Below, one piece after another: positions 8,260-17,772 of a DNA stretch of 57,834 nt. The stretch covers positions 1 to 57,834 of the forward strand of contig JARLHR010000056.1 in the NCBI GenBank assembly GCA_031292145.1. The letters are read 5' to 3'. Made by a program: the position numbers and the translations under genes. This stretch comes from Clostridium sp. (GTDB lineage: Bacteria > Bacillota > Clostridia > Clostridiales > Clostridiaceae). Within the stretch, counting starts at the first letter, position 1; each line of letters begins with the position of its first letter. The notes under the pieces are model-generated. The model did no database searches, had not been told where the DNA came from, and saw only the letters and a list, made by a program, of their open reading frames with translations.

Positions 8260-9453
8260 ATGAATAATATTAATAATGTAATAAATGATTTTGAAAATTT
8301 TATAGAATTTATTGAGTCTGAAAAACCTATACTGTCAGCAACTCAGGAGTTATTAGGTAGAAAGGACTGTTATAATTTAAACATGTTACTTGAAAATAAA
8401 AAGGAGGTGGCAACGCCTAGCTATAATCAAGACAAATACTTTGCAATAGATTTAATGTTTACATTAGTGCTTGCAAGTAAGCTGTATATAAAAGCTAATG
8501 ATGAAAAGGGAAAAGTGAGGCTTTTTAAAACACCTAAACTAGAAAGTTTTCAAAATTTAAATGAATATGAAAAATATGTTTTCTTGTTGCAAACTTATTG
8601 GACTAAATATGATTTTGAAATAAAATTTGATAGACTTCATAATATAGCAGCTTTTTATAATATTTTAGCTAAGATAGCTATTGCTAAAGAAGGGGATATA
8701 ATTGGAAAGGATGAAATAGATATTTCCAATATAATGTATTCCACAGGTGCTGCATTTTTTCATCATTTAAAATTTTTTGGATTTGGTAAACTTGAATTAA
8801 TTAATGGTGCAAAAGTCAGATATGAAGATTCAATAAAAAATTTTTCACCAAATAAATTTGGAATAGAAACAATCACTTTCCTTTTGACAAAAGCTGTAGA
8901 ATACTGGAATAGAGAAGATGTTACATTCCTTTTAGAAGTAATGAAAGTTAAAAATGATAAAAAAGAACAAGTATTTGATATTTTTAAAAATATTTTCAAA
9001 GAAAATATTGTAAAAAATACAGTGGAAGCAAAGGTTAAAATAAATAAAGGTGGAACTTACATTTTTAAAGTAAGTTTGTCAAAAACCTTATGGAGAAAGA
9101 TAAATTTATCATATAAACATACTTTGGGAGATCTAAACAATGCTATTCAAGAGGCATTTGATTTTGATAATGATCATCTTTATGCATTTTATATAGGAGG
9201 AAATCGAAGAACAGGAAAGCCAATTTATTGTGAGTATGCAGAACGTGAAGGTAATATAGCAGAAAATACAACTATAGAAAGTTTAGAGATTTATAAAGGA
9301 GAGAAATTTCTATACCTATTTGATTTTGGGGATGAATGGGAATTTGATGTAGAGCTTTTGGAATATGATCAGGAAGTACCAGTCCCTTTAAAGCCTATGA
9401 TTAGAGAAGCAAAAGGGGAGTCACCTGACCAGTATCGTGGAGAATGGCAATAA
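8260..9453 (+). CDS. pRiA4b ORF-3-like domain protein
   Basis: 397-residue soluble protein. The C-terminal 140 residues match the plasmid pRiA4b ORF-3-like domain (PF07929): the lead strand VKINKGGTYIFKVSL, then LGDLNNAIQEAFDFDNDHL and the hallmark YLFDFGDEWEFDVEL, ending near SPDQYRGEWQ. The N-terminal 250 residues are helical and unassigned. This domain is also seen as a passenger of some insertion sequences, but no transposase lies nearby. GAGGATGG precedes ATG. Function unknown. A terminator follows 12 bases after the stop. Confidence 0.8.
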   Translation: MNNINNVINDFENFIEFIESEKPILSATQELLGRKDCYNLNMLLENKKEVATPSYNQDKYFAIDLMFTLVLASKLYIKANDEKGKVRLFKTPKLESFQNLNEYEKYVFLLQTYWTKYDFEIKFDRLHNIAAFYNILAKIAIAKEGDIIGKDEIDISNIMYSTGAAFFHHLKFFGFGKLELINGAKVRYEDSIKNFSPNKFGIETITFLLTKAVEYWNREDVTFLLEVMKVKNDKKEQVFDIFKNIFKENIVKNTVEAKVKINKGGTYIFKVSLSKTLWRKINLSYKHTLGDLNNAIQEAFDFDNDHLYAFYIGGNRRTGKPIYCEYAEREGNIAENTTIESLEIYKGEKFLYLFDFGDEWEFDVELLEYDQEVPVPLKPMIREAKGESPDQYRGEWQ

Positions 9454-9464
9454 AGCTCATAAAG

Positions 9465-9492
9465 ACTAGTTACTAAGTAACTAGTTTTTTTG
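9465..9492 (+). terminator. rho-independent terminator
   Basis: ACTAGTTAC-TAA-GTAACTAGT, a perfect 9-bp stem, followed by seven T. Confidence 0.85.
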
Positions 9493-9644
9493 TTCTTTCA
9501 TCGTGTAATCCAATATATATATTAATCTTTTATTGAATATGACATATATTAAAGATAATAGATAATAATTAAGGATAATGTTAATATTTTAGTTATTTTA
9601 TAAACGAATTTTTCTATAAAATTTATACAAGCAGGTGAGAAGTT

Positions 9645-10685
9645 ATGAGCAAGATTACAATAGGATTTAGAATTTTTATAGTGAATCTTATATGCATAAT
9701 TAAGAATTTACTAAGATATAAAAAGAAGGAAAATAGCAACGTTACAACTGAATTTAGATATTTCAGAAAAGCTGTATTTACAAGTTCATTTATTCAAAAA
9801 TGGTATGCAAAGGATTTTTCATTAGAAAGATGGATAAGCGAATTACAAATGTTGAAGGATATAGGTGTAAGGGAGATAATACTTCAAAGTGTAGTAGATA
9901 CAAAGAATAAATATGCTATGTATCCTTCCAAAATTGACGGCTACTCAATCAATGAAAATGACATGATTTTGCTTGCATTGGACGCAGCTAAGATTGTTGA
10001 TATAAAAGTTAGAGTCGGCCTTGGAGAAAATGATGACTGGTGGGAAAAAGGCTGGTGTGATTTTAAGTGGTTAAATGAGGAAGCTGAAATAAATAAAAAG
10101 ATAGTTAATGAGATCTTTGAAAAGTATGGTTATCACGAGGCGTTTGTAGGATGGTATATTTCACATGAATTTTCAGAGTTTTTTTCTACAACAAAATCTC
10201 AGCAAGCAAATTTAAATTGGTTTTATAAGAGTATAGCTAATGAGATTAAATGTAGAAACAGTAATTTAAGCATTATGATATCTCCTTTTTATATCTCTAA
10301 TAAATATAAGATAGGTTGTTTGGAATTATGGAGTACAATAGTGAGATATGTTCTTGAGGATACGGGAATAGATATAGTCGCACTCCAAGATAGTGTGGGG
10401 GTAGGTTTTAATACTATAGATAATGTTGGCATGTTATTTCATTATACAAAACAAGCAACAGATTCTTTAGGGATGAAACTGTATGCAGATACAGAAACAT
10501 TCAGTACCACGGATGGTTTGAATTTTCCTGCAACTCAAGAGCAGATTTTCACCCGAATGTCTAAAGTAAGTCCATATGTTGAAGGTTTTGTAGCCTTCAG
10601 TATTAATCATTTTCAAAATAAGAATACAGAAAATCAAATTGGTAATTATGAAGATTATTTGAGGTATTGCAATGAAAATAAATAA
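9645..10685 (+). CDS. DUF4434 (glycosidase-like TIM barrel) membrane-anchored protein
   Basis: 346 residues. One uncleaved N-terminal membrane helix (about 5-24) is followed by a basic linker and a soluble domain starting KAVFTSSFIQKWYAKDFSLE. WISELQMLKDIGVREIILQS and the later GWYISHEFSEF and LYADTETF segments match DUF4434 (PF14488), a TIM-barrel family related to glycoside hydrolases. Conserved acidic residues at barrel-strand ends (HEF, DTETF) could be catalytic, but no activity is established. The AGGTGAGAAGTT site gives a clear start. Inferred role: an extracellular, membrane-tethered enzyme acting on a glycan. Confidence 0.75.
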   Translation: MSKITIGFRIFIVNLICIIKNLLRYKKKENSNVTTEFRYFRKAVFTSSFIQKWYAKDFSLERWISELQMLKDIGVREIILQSVVDTKNKYAMYPSKIDGYSINENDMILLALDAAKIVDIKVRVGLGENDDWWEKGWCDFKWLNEEAEINKKIVNEIFEKYGYHEAFVGWYISHEFSEFFSTTKSQQANLNWFYKSIANEIKCRNSNLSIMISPFYISNKYKIGCLELWSTIVRYVLEDTGIDIVALQDSVGVGFNTIDNVGMLFHYTKQATDSLGMKLYADTETFSTTDGLNFPATQEQIFTRMSKVSPYVEGFVAFSINHFQNKNTENQIGNYEDYLRYCNENK

Positions 10686-10738
10686 AGTGTATCTAAACTC
10701 TAATTCCATACGAGATTAATAAGAATATAGATAACTAA

Positions 10739-10770
10739 TTAACCACTACAATTTTGTAGTGGTTAAAATT
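10739..10770 (+). terminator. terminator, recurrent AACCACTACA type, copy 1
   Basis: AACCACTACA (10741-10750) pairs with TGTAGTGGTT (10755-10764) and is followed by AAAATTTT. The same stem is found at 17125, 20737 and 31451. Confidence 0.75.
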
Positions 10771-11140
10771 TTGGACTTAGAATAAATAAAAATATCATAT
10801 ATAGCTTAATTAATAAAAAGATGCAGATGATTAATATTTGTGATTTAAGGTATATAGAAAGTTATGTAAATATATAGAAACAATCACTGTAAAGTTTAGA
10901 TTTATTACATGCTTCCATGATAAGTATATATTTACAAATAAAAATAATTATTATATAATAACATGAATTATAAAAAAATAAATATAGATATAACAGTATT
11001 AATGTATTGATCGAGATAAAAATTGTTTAATGGGGTTTGGTGTAGAGGATAGGCTTTATAAATTTGAAAGAAATTATGATAAAGGTCAATGAATTTAATT
11101 AAATAATAGAAAATCAAAATATACAGTTTTCTATTATATA

Positions 11141-11236
11141 CCATTAGTTGCACGTGTATTGGTAGTAGCTGACGTATATGATGCACCTACTACTAAAGCA
11201 TAATATAAGGAACCGATTTCCTATTTGCTGAAATAA
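11141..11236 (+). pseudogene. remnant of an HD-GYP phosphodiesterase
   Basis: The frame reads PLVARVLVVADVYDAPTTKA, stop, YKEPISYLLK, stop. This is the segment after the GYP motif of HD-GYP domains (RILAIADVYDALTS...YKE), with an in-frame stop inside. Upstream 10.8-11.1 kb gives no readable HD part. It is a leftover of a c-di-GMP-degrading regulator. The interval 10771-11373 holds no intact gene. Confidence 0.65.
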
Positions 11237-11373
11237 TTATATACTAAAAAATTATTATTGTAGAAGTTGATAATATACATAATAAAAATGTAAAAGAAGA
11301 AATAAAAATATTAAAAACAACGTGTGGAAAAGATTTGAAAAATAAATTGGACAAACTGAAGGGAGAATTTTAA

Positions 11374-13086
11374 ATGAAATTTTTTGTAAATTTAAGTATT
11401 AAGAAAAAGCTTATTTCAGCATTTTTGTTGATTTGCACTTTTATAGTTTTTATAGGGGCAGAAGGCCAATATATTTCCTGGAAAATAAATAATAATGCTG
11501 AGGAAATGTATAGCAATTACTTAGTATCTATTAATGATTTAAAGACAATAGAAGATGATTTAGATTATACTCAAGTTAAGTTACTTAAAATGCTTTATGA
11601 AAGAGATAAATCAAAATTGGATAAGCAAATAAGTGATATAAAAGATATGATAGCTGAAGAAGGCAAATTAGAAAGTGAATATGAAGGGTTACCTTTTACA
11701 TCAGAAGAGAAAACGGCCTATGAAGAGTTTAAGAATTCTGCAGTAAAATATGTAGATGTTCAAACTAAAATAATTGACCTTGCAAAGTCAGAAAAATATG
11801 ATGAAGCACTAGAAGTTTATAAGCAAGTGGATTTAATAAATAGCGTAACATATCCAAGTTTACAAAAATGTATTTCAACAAATGAAAAATTAGCAGACCA
11901 AGCTAATTTAGATAATAAGGCTGAATTTATAAAAGTTAAATATCAAATAATTATTTTTACAGTTATAGCATTTTTGATCGGTATTTCAATTGCGTACATG
12001 TTAAGTAGAAGTATAATAAACTCGCTAAACAGAACAAAAGAGCTAGCAGAAAGATTATCAAACTATGACTTTAGAACTCCTATTAAAGTCATAAGTAACA
12101 ACGAATTTGGACAAACAGGTACAGCTTTAAATATTGCACAAGAAAATGTAAAAGGATTAATAAAAGTAATTATGGAAAATTCGCAAGATATAAGTGCAGC
12201 ATCAGAAGAACTTTCGGCAACGGTTGAAGAGTTATCATCTAAAGCTGATATTATAGAACAATCAGTTATCAATATTGTAGATGGTATGCAAAATGCCAGT
12301 GCTACAACAGAGGAAATAAGTGCATCAATTGAAGAAGTTGATTCAAATGTTAATGTCCTTTCTTCAAAAGCTATTGAAGGAAGTAATAATGCGGATCAGT
12401 CTAAAGAAAAATCCACAGAAGTTAAAAACAATAGTCAAAAAGCTATTGAAGAAACAAGAAAAATTTCTGCTGAAAAACAAGAAAGAATGGCAAAGGCTAT
12501 TGAAGATGGAAAAGTGGTAGATAGTATTAAAGTTATGGCAGATACAATTGGTGGTATAGCAAAACAAACAAATTTACTGGCATTAAATGCTTCAATAGAA
12601 GCCGCAAGAGCAGGTGAACAAGGAAAAGGCTTTGCAGTAGTTGCTGAAGAAGTTAGAATACTTGCAGAGCAATCAGCAGAAGCGGCAATAAATATTCAAG
12701 ATACTATCGTTAAAGTTCATAATGCATTTAAAAGCAGTATTGATACTGGCAGCGATATATTAAAATTTATAAATACACAGGTAAATGAACAATTTAATGA
12801 TTATAGTAAAATAGGAAATCAGTATTATAGCGATTCTGATTTTGTTAGCAAAATGTCTTATGAAATTGCAGCTATGTCTGAAGAAATAACAGCTACGGTT
12901 GGACAAGTAAATGAAGCTGTCCAAGAAATGGCATTGTCTTCACAAAAATCAAGTGAAGAAGCAGAAGTAATAAGAGAGAGTATGAATGAAACTACGAAAG
13001 CTATAGAACAAGTAGCAATAACTGCACAAAGCCAAGCAGAGCTTGCACAAAAACTTAATGAAGTAATTGATAAATTTAAAATATAA
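11374..13086 (+). CDS. methyl-accepting chemotaxis protein (four-helix-bundle sensor)
   Basis: 570-residue transmembrane chemoreceptor. Membrane helix at about 10-30; extracytoplasmic helical sensor (about 31-190) of the 4HB_MCP type, with [20 protein letters not shown]; second membrane helix at about 192-210; HAMP to about 263; then the coiled-coil signalling domain. The kinase-contact tip [20 protein letters not shown] lies near residue 395. Acidic/Gln methylation helices flank it ([27 protein letters not shown]). GGGAGA precedes ATG. It is one of three intact receptors here and lies downstream of a dead HD-GYP gene. The ligand is unknown. A terminator pair follows. Confidence 0.92.
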   Translation: MKFFVNLSIKKKLISAFLLICTFIVFIGAEGQYISWKINNNAEEMYSNYLVSINDLKTIEDDLDYTQVKLLKMLYERDKSKLDKQISDIKDMIAEEGKLESEYEGLPFTSEEKTAYEEFKNSAVKYVDVQTKIIDLAKSEKYDEALEVYKQVDLINSVTYPSLQKCISTNEKLADQANLDNKAEFIKVKYQIIIFTVIAFLIGISIAYMLSRSIINSLNRTKELAERLSNYDFRTPIKVISNNEFGQTGTALNIAQENVKGLIKVIMENSQDISAASEELSATVEELSSKADIIEQSVINIVDGMQNASATTEEISASIEEVDSNVNVLSSKAIEGSNNADQSKEKSTEVKNNSQKAIEETRKISAEKQERMAKAIEDGKVVDSIKVMADTIGGIAKQTNLLALNASIEAARAGEQGKGFAVVAEEVRILAEQSAEAAINIQDTIVKVHNAFKSSIDTGSDILKFINTQVNEQFNDYSKIGNQYYSDSDFVSKMSYEIAAMSEEITATVGQVNEAVQEMALSSQKSSEEAEVIRESMNETTKAIEQVAITAQSQAELAQKLNEVIDKFKI

Positions 13087-13122
13087 GGTATATTATAGCA
13101 AGTTACAAGAAATTTTAAATGA

Positions 13123-13164
13123 TTTTAGGCATATGAAAGAAAGTTTCCTTCATATGCCTAAAAC
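13123..13164. repeat. MITE-end mini-palindrome
   Basis: TTTTAGGCATATGAA...TTCATATGCCTAAAA is a 15-bp stem resembling two MITE termini (TTAGGCACATGAAAG) joined head to head. It lacks a T tract, so its terminator role is doubtful. Confidence 0.5.
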
Positions 13165-13192
13165 TATTCTTAAAATTATGGTGCGTTGAGCG

Positions 13193-13232
13193 AATAACCA
13201 GTGAAAGCATATGCGTTCACTGGTTATTTTAG
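13193..13232 (+). terminator. terminator after chemoreceptor gene
   Basis: AATAACCAGTGAA pairs with TTCACTGGTTATT (13 bp) around a 10-nt loop, followed by TTAGGG. The remaining intergenic DNA to 13394 shows no gene. Confidence 0.65.
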
Positions 13233-13394
13233 GGTAGTGATAATTTATGCAGAATAAGTTTTAATTTTTAGGGAAAAATACAGATATAATCAAAAATGCT
13301 TTTTGTTCCAATTATTTTGCACTTAAGTAAAAAATGGAAAATTGCCAATGTATTATTTATAATATAAATACTATTAAAAAGGGGGGATAATAAC

Positions 13395-15290
13395 GTGAAA
13401 AAAACTTTACAAAAAACATTAATAACTGTGCCATTAGCATTAAGCATTTTATTAGGTCAAGTCACAGCTTTTGCAGCAGGGCCTGTAAACAGAGATGCAG
13501 TTGAGGAGAAGTATAAGTGGAATATTGATGAAATATATCCAACTAAGGAGCTTTTCGATGCTGATTATAAAAAGATCACAGACACATATATACCAAAGAT
13601 GAAAAACTTTAAAGGGCAATTAACAAGTGCCGAAAACATAAAAGATTGTCTTACTACAAGAGATGAAATGATGAGAATAATGGAAAAACTGTATATATAC
13701 TCTCATATGAAATCAAACGAGGATGAATCAAATAGTGCTAATTCGGAAATGAGCTCTTTAACAGACAGTTTAAATTCTCAAGTAGGGGTAGCAACAGCCT
13801 TTATTCAAACAGATATTCTTGCACAGCCAGAAGAAACAATTAAACAATATATGGACAATCCTATACTTGATGATTATAAGCATTCTATCGATGAACTATT
13901 AAAGCAAAAATTACATACGCTTTCACAAGGAGAAGAAGAAATATTATCAGCTGCTTCAGATATGGCTTCCTCACCAGATGATATTTATTCAAAAATTAAA
14001 ACCGATATAGATGGATTTTTGCCTACAATAAAAGATCCAGATAATAAGGATTTTAAAATAACAAATTCATCATATGGTACTATGATGGACAATAAGAATA
14101 GGGAATTTAGAAAAAATGGTTTTGAAGGATTATATGGTATATATGATAAAGACAAGAATTCTTTAGCAGCAACATTAAATGCCGAAGTAAAGAAAAATGA
14201 ATTTTTTGCTAAGACAAGAAAATATAATTCTGCTATGGAAGCTTCACTTGCAAGTGAGAATATACCTGTATCTGTTTATGATAATTTAGTTAAATCTGTT
14301 GGAAATAATGTAGATAGTCTTCATAAATATGTAAGCTTAAGAAAAAAGGTATTAGGAGTAGACAAGGTTCACTTATATGATATGTATGTTCCTTTAACTA
14401 AAAACTTTGATGTTAAGATACCTTATGAAGATGGAAAGAAGCTAGTACTTCAAGGATTAGCTCCTTTAGGTCAGGATTATACAGATGTTTTAAAAAATGC
14501 TTTTGAAAGTAGATGGGCAGATGTATATGAAACTAATAACAAATATTCAGGAGCTTATGAGTGGGGAACCTATGATACCCATCCATACGTATTGATGAAT
14601 TATGATGATAGTGCTGACTCGGTGCTTACAACTGCTCATGAATTTGGCCATGCAATGAATGCTTATTATACCAATAAAGCACAAAAATATATAAATAGTG
14701 AACAACCTATATTTACAGCAGAAGTAGCTTCTACAACAAATGAATTACTAATGCTTAGATATTTAATCAATAATGCAAAAACTGATGAAGAAAAACTTTA
14801 TTATATTAATACATTGGCAGAAGATATAAGAGGTACTGTGTATACTCAAACTATGTATGCAGAATTTGAAAAGATGATACATGAGAGAGTGGAAAAGGGA
14901 GAGGGATTATCAGCAGATTCCTTGAGTGATATGTGGAAATCGCTTATGCTAAAATACTATGGACAGGATTTCCAAGATGATGACCTTGCTAATTTATGGT
15001 GGGCAAGAATACCTCATTTTTATATGAATTTTTACGTTTATAAATATGCAACATCTATGGCAGCTTCAAATCAGTTAGTTAAAAACATGACTGAAGGCAC
15101 TGATGAAAGTAAAGCAGATGCTATAAAGAAATATAGAGATTTCCTTGCTTCAGGATCATCAGATTATCCTATAGAAACACTCGAAAAAGCTGGTGTTGAT
15201 GTAACAACAAGTGATTCCATAGATAGCCTATTAACTGAATTTGATCAGTTAGTAGATCAGATGGATGAGTTACTTTCAAAGGAGCAATAA
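13395..15290 (+). CDS. pepF: secreted oligoendopeptidase F-type metallopeptidase
   Basis: M3B zinc peptidase of 631 residues. Zinc ligands are visible as His415-Glu416-x-x-His419 in TAHEFGHAMNAYY and probably Glu443 in FTAEVASTTNELL. N-terminal helices begin WNIDEIYPTKELFDADY, as in PepF of Lactococcus and Bacillus. Unlike those cytosolic enzymes, it starts with a classical signal peptide (KKTLQKT, hydrophobic core, TAFAAG), so export is predicted. GTG start at 13395 behind a GGGGGG site. Length minus leader equals the family's usual 600. The role is probably peptide trimming outside the cell; substrate length preference is inferred from family only. Confidence 0.9.
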   Translation: MKKTLQKTLITVPLALSILLGQVTAFAAGPVNRDAVEEKYKWNIDEIYPTKELFDADYKKITDTYIPKMKNFKGQLTSAENIKDCLTTRDEMMRIMEKLYIYSHMKSNEDESNSANSEMSSLTDSLNSQVGVATAFIQTDILAQPEETIKQYMDNPILDDYKHSIDELLKQKLHTLSQGEEEILSAASDMASSPDDIYSKIKTDIDGFLPTIKDPDNKDFKITNSSYGTMMDNKNREFRKNGFEGLYGIYDKDKNSLAATLNAEVKKNEFFAKTRKYNSAMEASLASENIPVSVYDNLVKSVGNNVDSLHKYVSLRKKVLGVDKVHLYDMYVPLTKNFDVKIPYEDGKKLVLQGLAPLGQDYTDVLKNAFESRWADVYETNNKYSGAYEWGTYDTHPYVLMNYDDSADSVLTTAHEFGHAMNAYYTNKAQKYINSEQPIFTAEVASTTNELLMLRYLINNAKTDEEKLYYINTLAEDIRGTVYTQTMYAEFEKMIHERVEKGEGLSADSLSDMWKSLMLKYYGQDFQDDDLANLWWARIPHFYMNFYVYKYATSMAASNQLVKNMTEGTDESKADAIKKYRDFLASGSSDYPIETLEKAGVDVTTSDSIDSLLTEFDQLVDQMDELLSKEQ

Positions 15291-15396
15291 ATATTTTTAG
15301 GGATTGGGTTAGCTAATAATTATGAGGAAATATTAAAGGAATATACATTTTCTTCGAATAAATAAGTAATGATATATTTACTGGGGGAGATGTGAC

Positions 15397-17118
15397 ATGA
15401 TAGATAAAACCAAAAATATAAAACTTTTTAAAAATCTAAAAATAACATATGGAATTTTGATACTTTTTTTTCTAGCCATGGGTTCAACCATAGCTATTGG
15501 TACAATTAGCTATGTTAAACTTCAAAATATGAATACAAATGTAGATGAACTTACAAACATACAACTTGAAGGAGCCTCAAGAGTAGGGGAAATTGATGGT
15601 TCTGTTGGAAATTTACGTAATACTCTTACTAAACTCACTGATAGAAAGTTTGATAATAGCTATATAACTTCTCTTGATGAACTTTCAGCAACTATAAATA
15701 AAGATATAGATGAAGAAATATCAAATATTCAAGATAAAGAAGGTAACGATAAGGCTCAGGCTCTAAAAAAGAGTTTTACTGATTACACAGTATTTGTAGA
15801 AGGTATTAAAAAAATGAGAGCTGCTGGAGATAGTCCAACTCAAGACTTTATTGATGCAAATACTAAAGCAGGTACTGACCTTGCAAATTGTATAAAGAAT
15901 CTTTCGCAATACCATAAGGATCAGGCTCAAATATTAAGTGCAAAATCACAGAAGGACTTTAAAAGTGCTATACAATTGTTAGTTACAATAGTAGTATTTT
16001 TATTAGCTGTAGGTTCTGGTATTGCATTGATAATTCTAACTTCAGTAAAATCATCAATTAAAGAATTTACTAATGTAATAAATGAAGTATCTCTTGGTAA
16101 CTTTACAGTTGAAATAGATACTAGCAGAACTAATGAATTTGGTATATTGAATAAATCGTTAAATGATACTATCGAATCAATTTCTATGCTTATGGGTGAA
16201 ATAAAGAATAGAGCTGAAGATATAAATGAAAAAGCAGTATCACTATCTGCTGTATCTGAACAAATGTCATCTACTTCTCATGAAGTAAATAATGCAATTA
16301 GTCAGGTAGCAGAAGGTTCAACTTCACAGGCAAGTGAACTTGTAGAAATGACGAATGTTTTAAATGACTTTGGAAATTCAATTGACACAGTTGTATCTAC
16401 TGTAAATGATGTTAATTCTACAGCACAGGATGTAAATTCAATGGCTAATAGCAGTAATACTCAATTATATGAATTGGTTTCATCAGTTAATGACATGAAT
16501 AGTTCCTTTGAAACTGTGGTAGAAAAGATAAACACATTAGTATCAAGCGTAGATCAAATTAATACTATTACATCATTAATTAATGATATAGCTGACCAAA
16601 CTAACTTACTAGCACTTAATGCCGCAATTGAAGCTGCAAGAGCAGGTGAAGCAGGTAAAGGCTTCGCAGTAGTTGCTGATGAAATTAGAAATTTAGCAGA
16701 ACAAAGTAAAAATTCTTCACTGGAAATATCAACTTTAGTATCTAATATAACAGATGAGACTAATACTGTATTATCTACGACTAAAAATGTTAGTGGTAAT
16801 ATAAATTCTCAAATTAATGTAATCGATAGCTCAATAATTTCTTTTAGAGAAATAATAGTAGCAATAGAAAAAATAATTCCACAAATAAATTTAATAAGTG
16901 AATCCATGAAAAAAGTTACTAAAGATAAATTTTCTATAATGGAAAAAATAGAAGGGGCTTCAGCAGTTGCAGAAGAAAATGCTGCATCTTCTGAAGAAAT
17001 AAGCGCATCAACCCAAGAGATGTCTGCTTCCTCTGCATCAGTTGCAAACGCTGCTGAAAAACTATCAGATAACGCAAGTGTGATGTTTGAAGTATTAAAT
17101 CAATTCAAAATCAAATAA
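15397..17118 (+). CDS. methyl-accepting chemotaxis protein
   Basis: 573-residue chemoreceptor. Membrane helix at about 17-38, a helical extracytoplasmic sensor (about 40-190), second membrane helix at about 193-214, HAMP, and a signalling coiled coil with tip [20 protein letters not shown] near residue 400. The last helix is rich in [20 protein letters not shown] methylation-type sequence. GGGGGAGATG precedes ATG. It stands 107 bases after pepF with no clear terminator between, so co-transcription with the peptidase is possible. It ends in a recurrent-type terminator. Confidence 0.92.
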   Translation: MIDKTKNIKLFKNLKITYGILILFFLAMGSTIAIGTISYVKLQNMNTNVDELTNIQLEGASRVGEIDGSVGNLRNTLTKLTDRKFDNSYITSLDELSATINKDIDEEISNIQDKEGNDKAQALKKSFTDYTVFVEGIKKMRAAGDSPTQDFIDANTKAGTDLANCIKNLSQYHKDQAQILSAKSQKDFKSAIQLLVTIVVFLLAVGSGIALIILTSVKSSIKEFTNVINEVSLGNFTVEIDTSRTNEFGILNKSLNDTIESISMLMGEIKNRAEDINEKAVSLSAVSEQMSSTSHEVNNAISQVAEGSTSQASELVEMTNVLNDFGNSIDTVVSTVNDVNSTAQDVNSMANSSNTQLYELVSSVNDMNSSFETVVEKINTLVSSVDQINTITSLINDIADQTNLLALNAAIEAARAGEAGKGFAVVADEIRNLAEQSKNSSLEISTLVSNITDETNTVLSTTKNVSGNINSQINVIDSSIISFREIIVAIEKIIPQINLISESMKKVTKDKFSIMEKIEGASAVAEENAASSEEISASTQEMSASSASVANAAEKLSDNASVMFEVLNQFKIK

Positions 17119-17124
17119 CAGAGT

Positions 17125-17152
17125 AACCACTACGTTTTTGTAGTGGTTTTAC
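17125..17152 (+). terminator. terminator, recurrent AACCACTACA type, copy 2
   Basis: AACCACTAC pairs with GTAGTGGTT around a GTTTTT-type loop, followed by TTAC. It sits 7 bases after the chemoreceptor stop. Confidence 0.7.
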
Positions 17153-17170
17153 TTGAAAAGAGGTGAAGAG

Positions 17171-17590
17171 ATGGGAATTAATCAAAAGTCATGGATTGAA
17201 AATTATGTACATAGTTTATGTCCACTAAAAATTACTAAAGAAAAAGTAGATGAAGAAATAAATAATATAGTAACTCTAATGAATGAATTATTTAGCAGCC
17301 AAAATACTGGCAAATATGTTGAAATTATTCCAGAGAAAAACATGATAATATTTCCAGGGAGAAAATCAAATATTTTCATAATATATAGTGTGGATGCTGA
17401 AAATAATGAATTAAAAATCATACAACATAAAACTCAAGAATTAATCAGCAAAATTGAAAAAACAATATTAATAAGTTGTAAGGTAGAGGAATATGTAGTC
17501 AAGGACGAACCATCAATAACAATGGATGAAATGTCATTTAATTCATTAAAAGAAGCTATTAATTATGCAATTAGTAAAATATTAATTTAA
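17171..17590 (+). CDS. hypothetical protein (139 aa)
   Basis: Unrecognised soluble protein. ATG at 17171 has AGAGGTGAAGAG directly upstream and is preferred over a Met at 17153 that lacks a site. The sequence shows mixed alpha/beta character with a regular strand-rich middle (KYVEIIPEKNMIIFPGR, NIFIIYSV) and a helical end. There is no signal peptide. It follows the chemoreceptor after a terminator and may be read through from it. No function is proposed. Confidence 0.7.
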   Translation: MGINQKSWIENYVHSLCPLKITKEKVDEEINNIVTLMNELFSSQNTGKYVEIIPEKNMIIFPGRKSNIFIIYSVDAENNELKIIQHKTQELISKIEKTILISCKVEEYVVKDEPSITMDEMSFNSLKEAINYAISKILI

Positions 17591-17605
17591 TATGAAGAAA
17601 TAAAT

Positions 17606-17645
17606 GAGAACTCTTAATTAAATTAAGGGTTCTTAGAATTTTTAT
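17606..17645 (+). terminator. imperfect terminator hairpin
   Basis: AGAACTCTTAATT faces AATTAAGGGTTCTT and is followed by AGAATTTTTAT. Confidence 0.55.
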
Positions 17646-17666
17646 AACCGAAATTTCGTTAAAGTA

Positions 17667-17718
17667 AGCAGTAGTAGGATTATAGATTGATATGATCCTA
17701 GCTACTGCTGTTTTATTT
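17667..17718. terminator. bidirectional hairpin between convergent genes
   Basis: AGCAGTAGTAGGAT pairs with ATCCTAGCTACTGCT (one bulge), followed by GTTTTATTT on the plus strand. It lies between the 139-aa gene and the minus-strand repeat protein. Confidence 0.6.
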
Positions 17719-17772
17719 GCTATTAAGTTTTAAAGGAATAGTATTTGAAGTTGACTATTGAGCCAGCTTCTT

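Noticed and set aside
10968-11186. 72-codon minus-strand frame before the chemoreceptor gene
   Set aside because: Antisense to the HD-GYP remnant, which explains the openness; no start signal.
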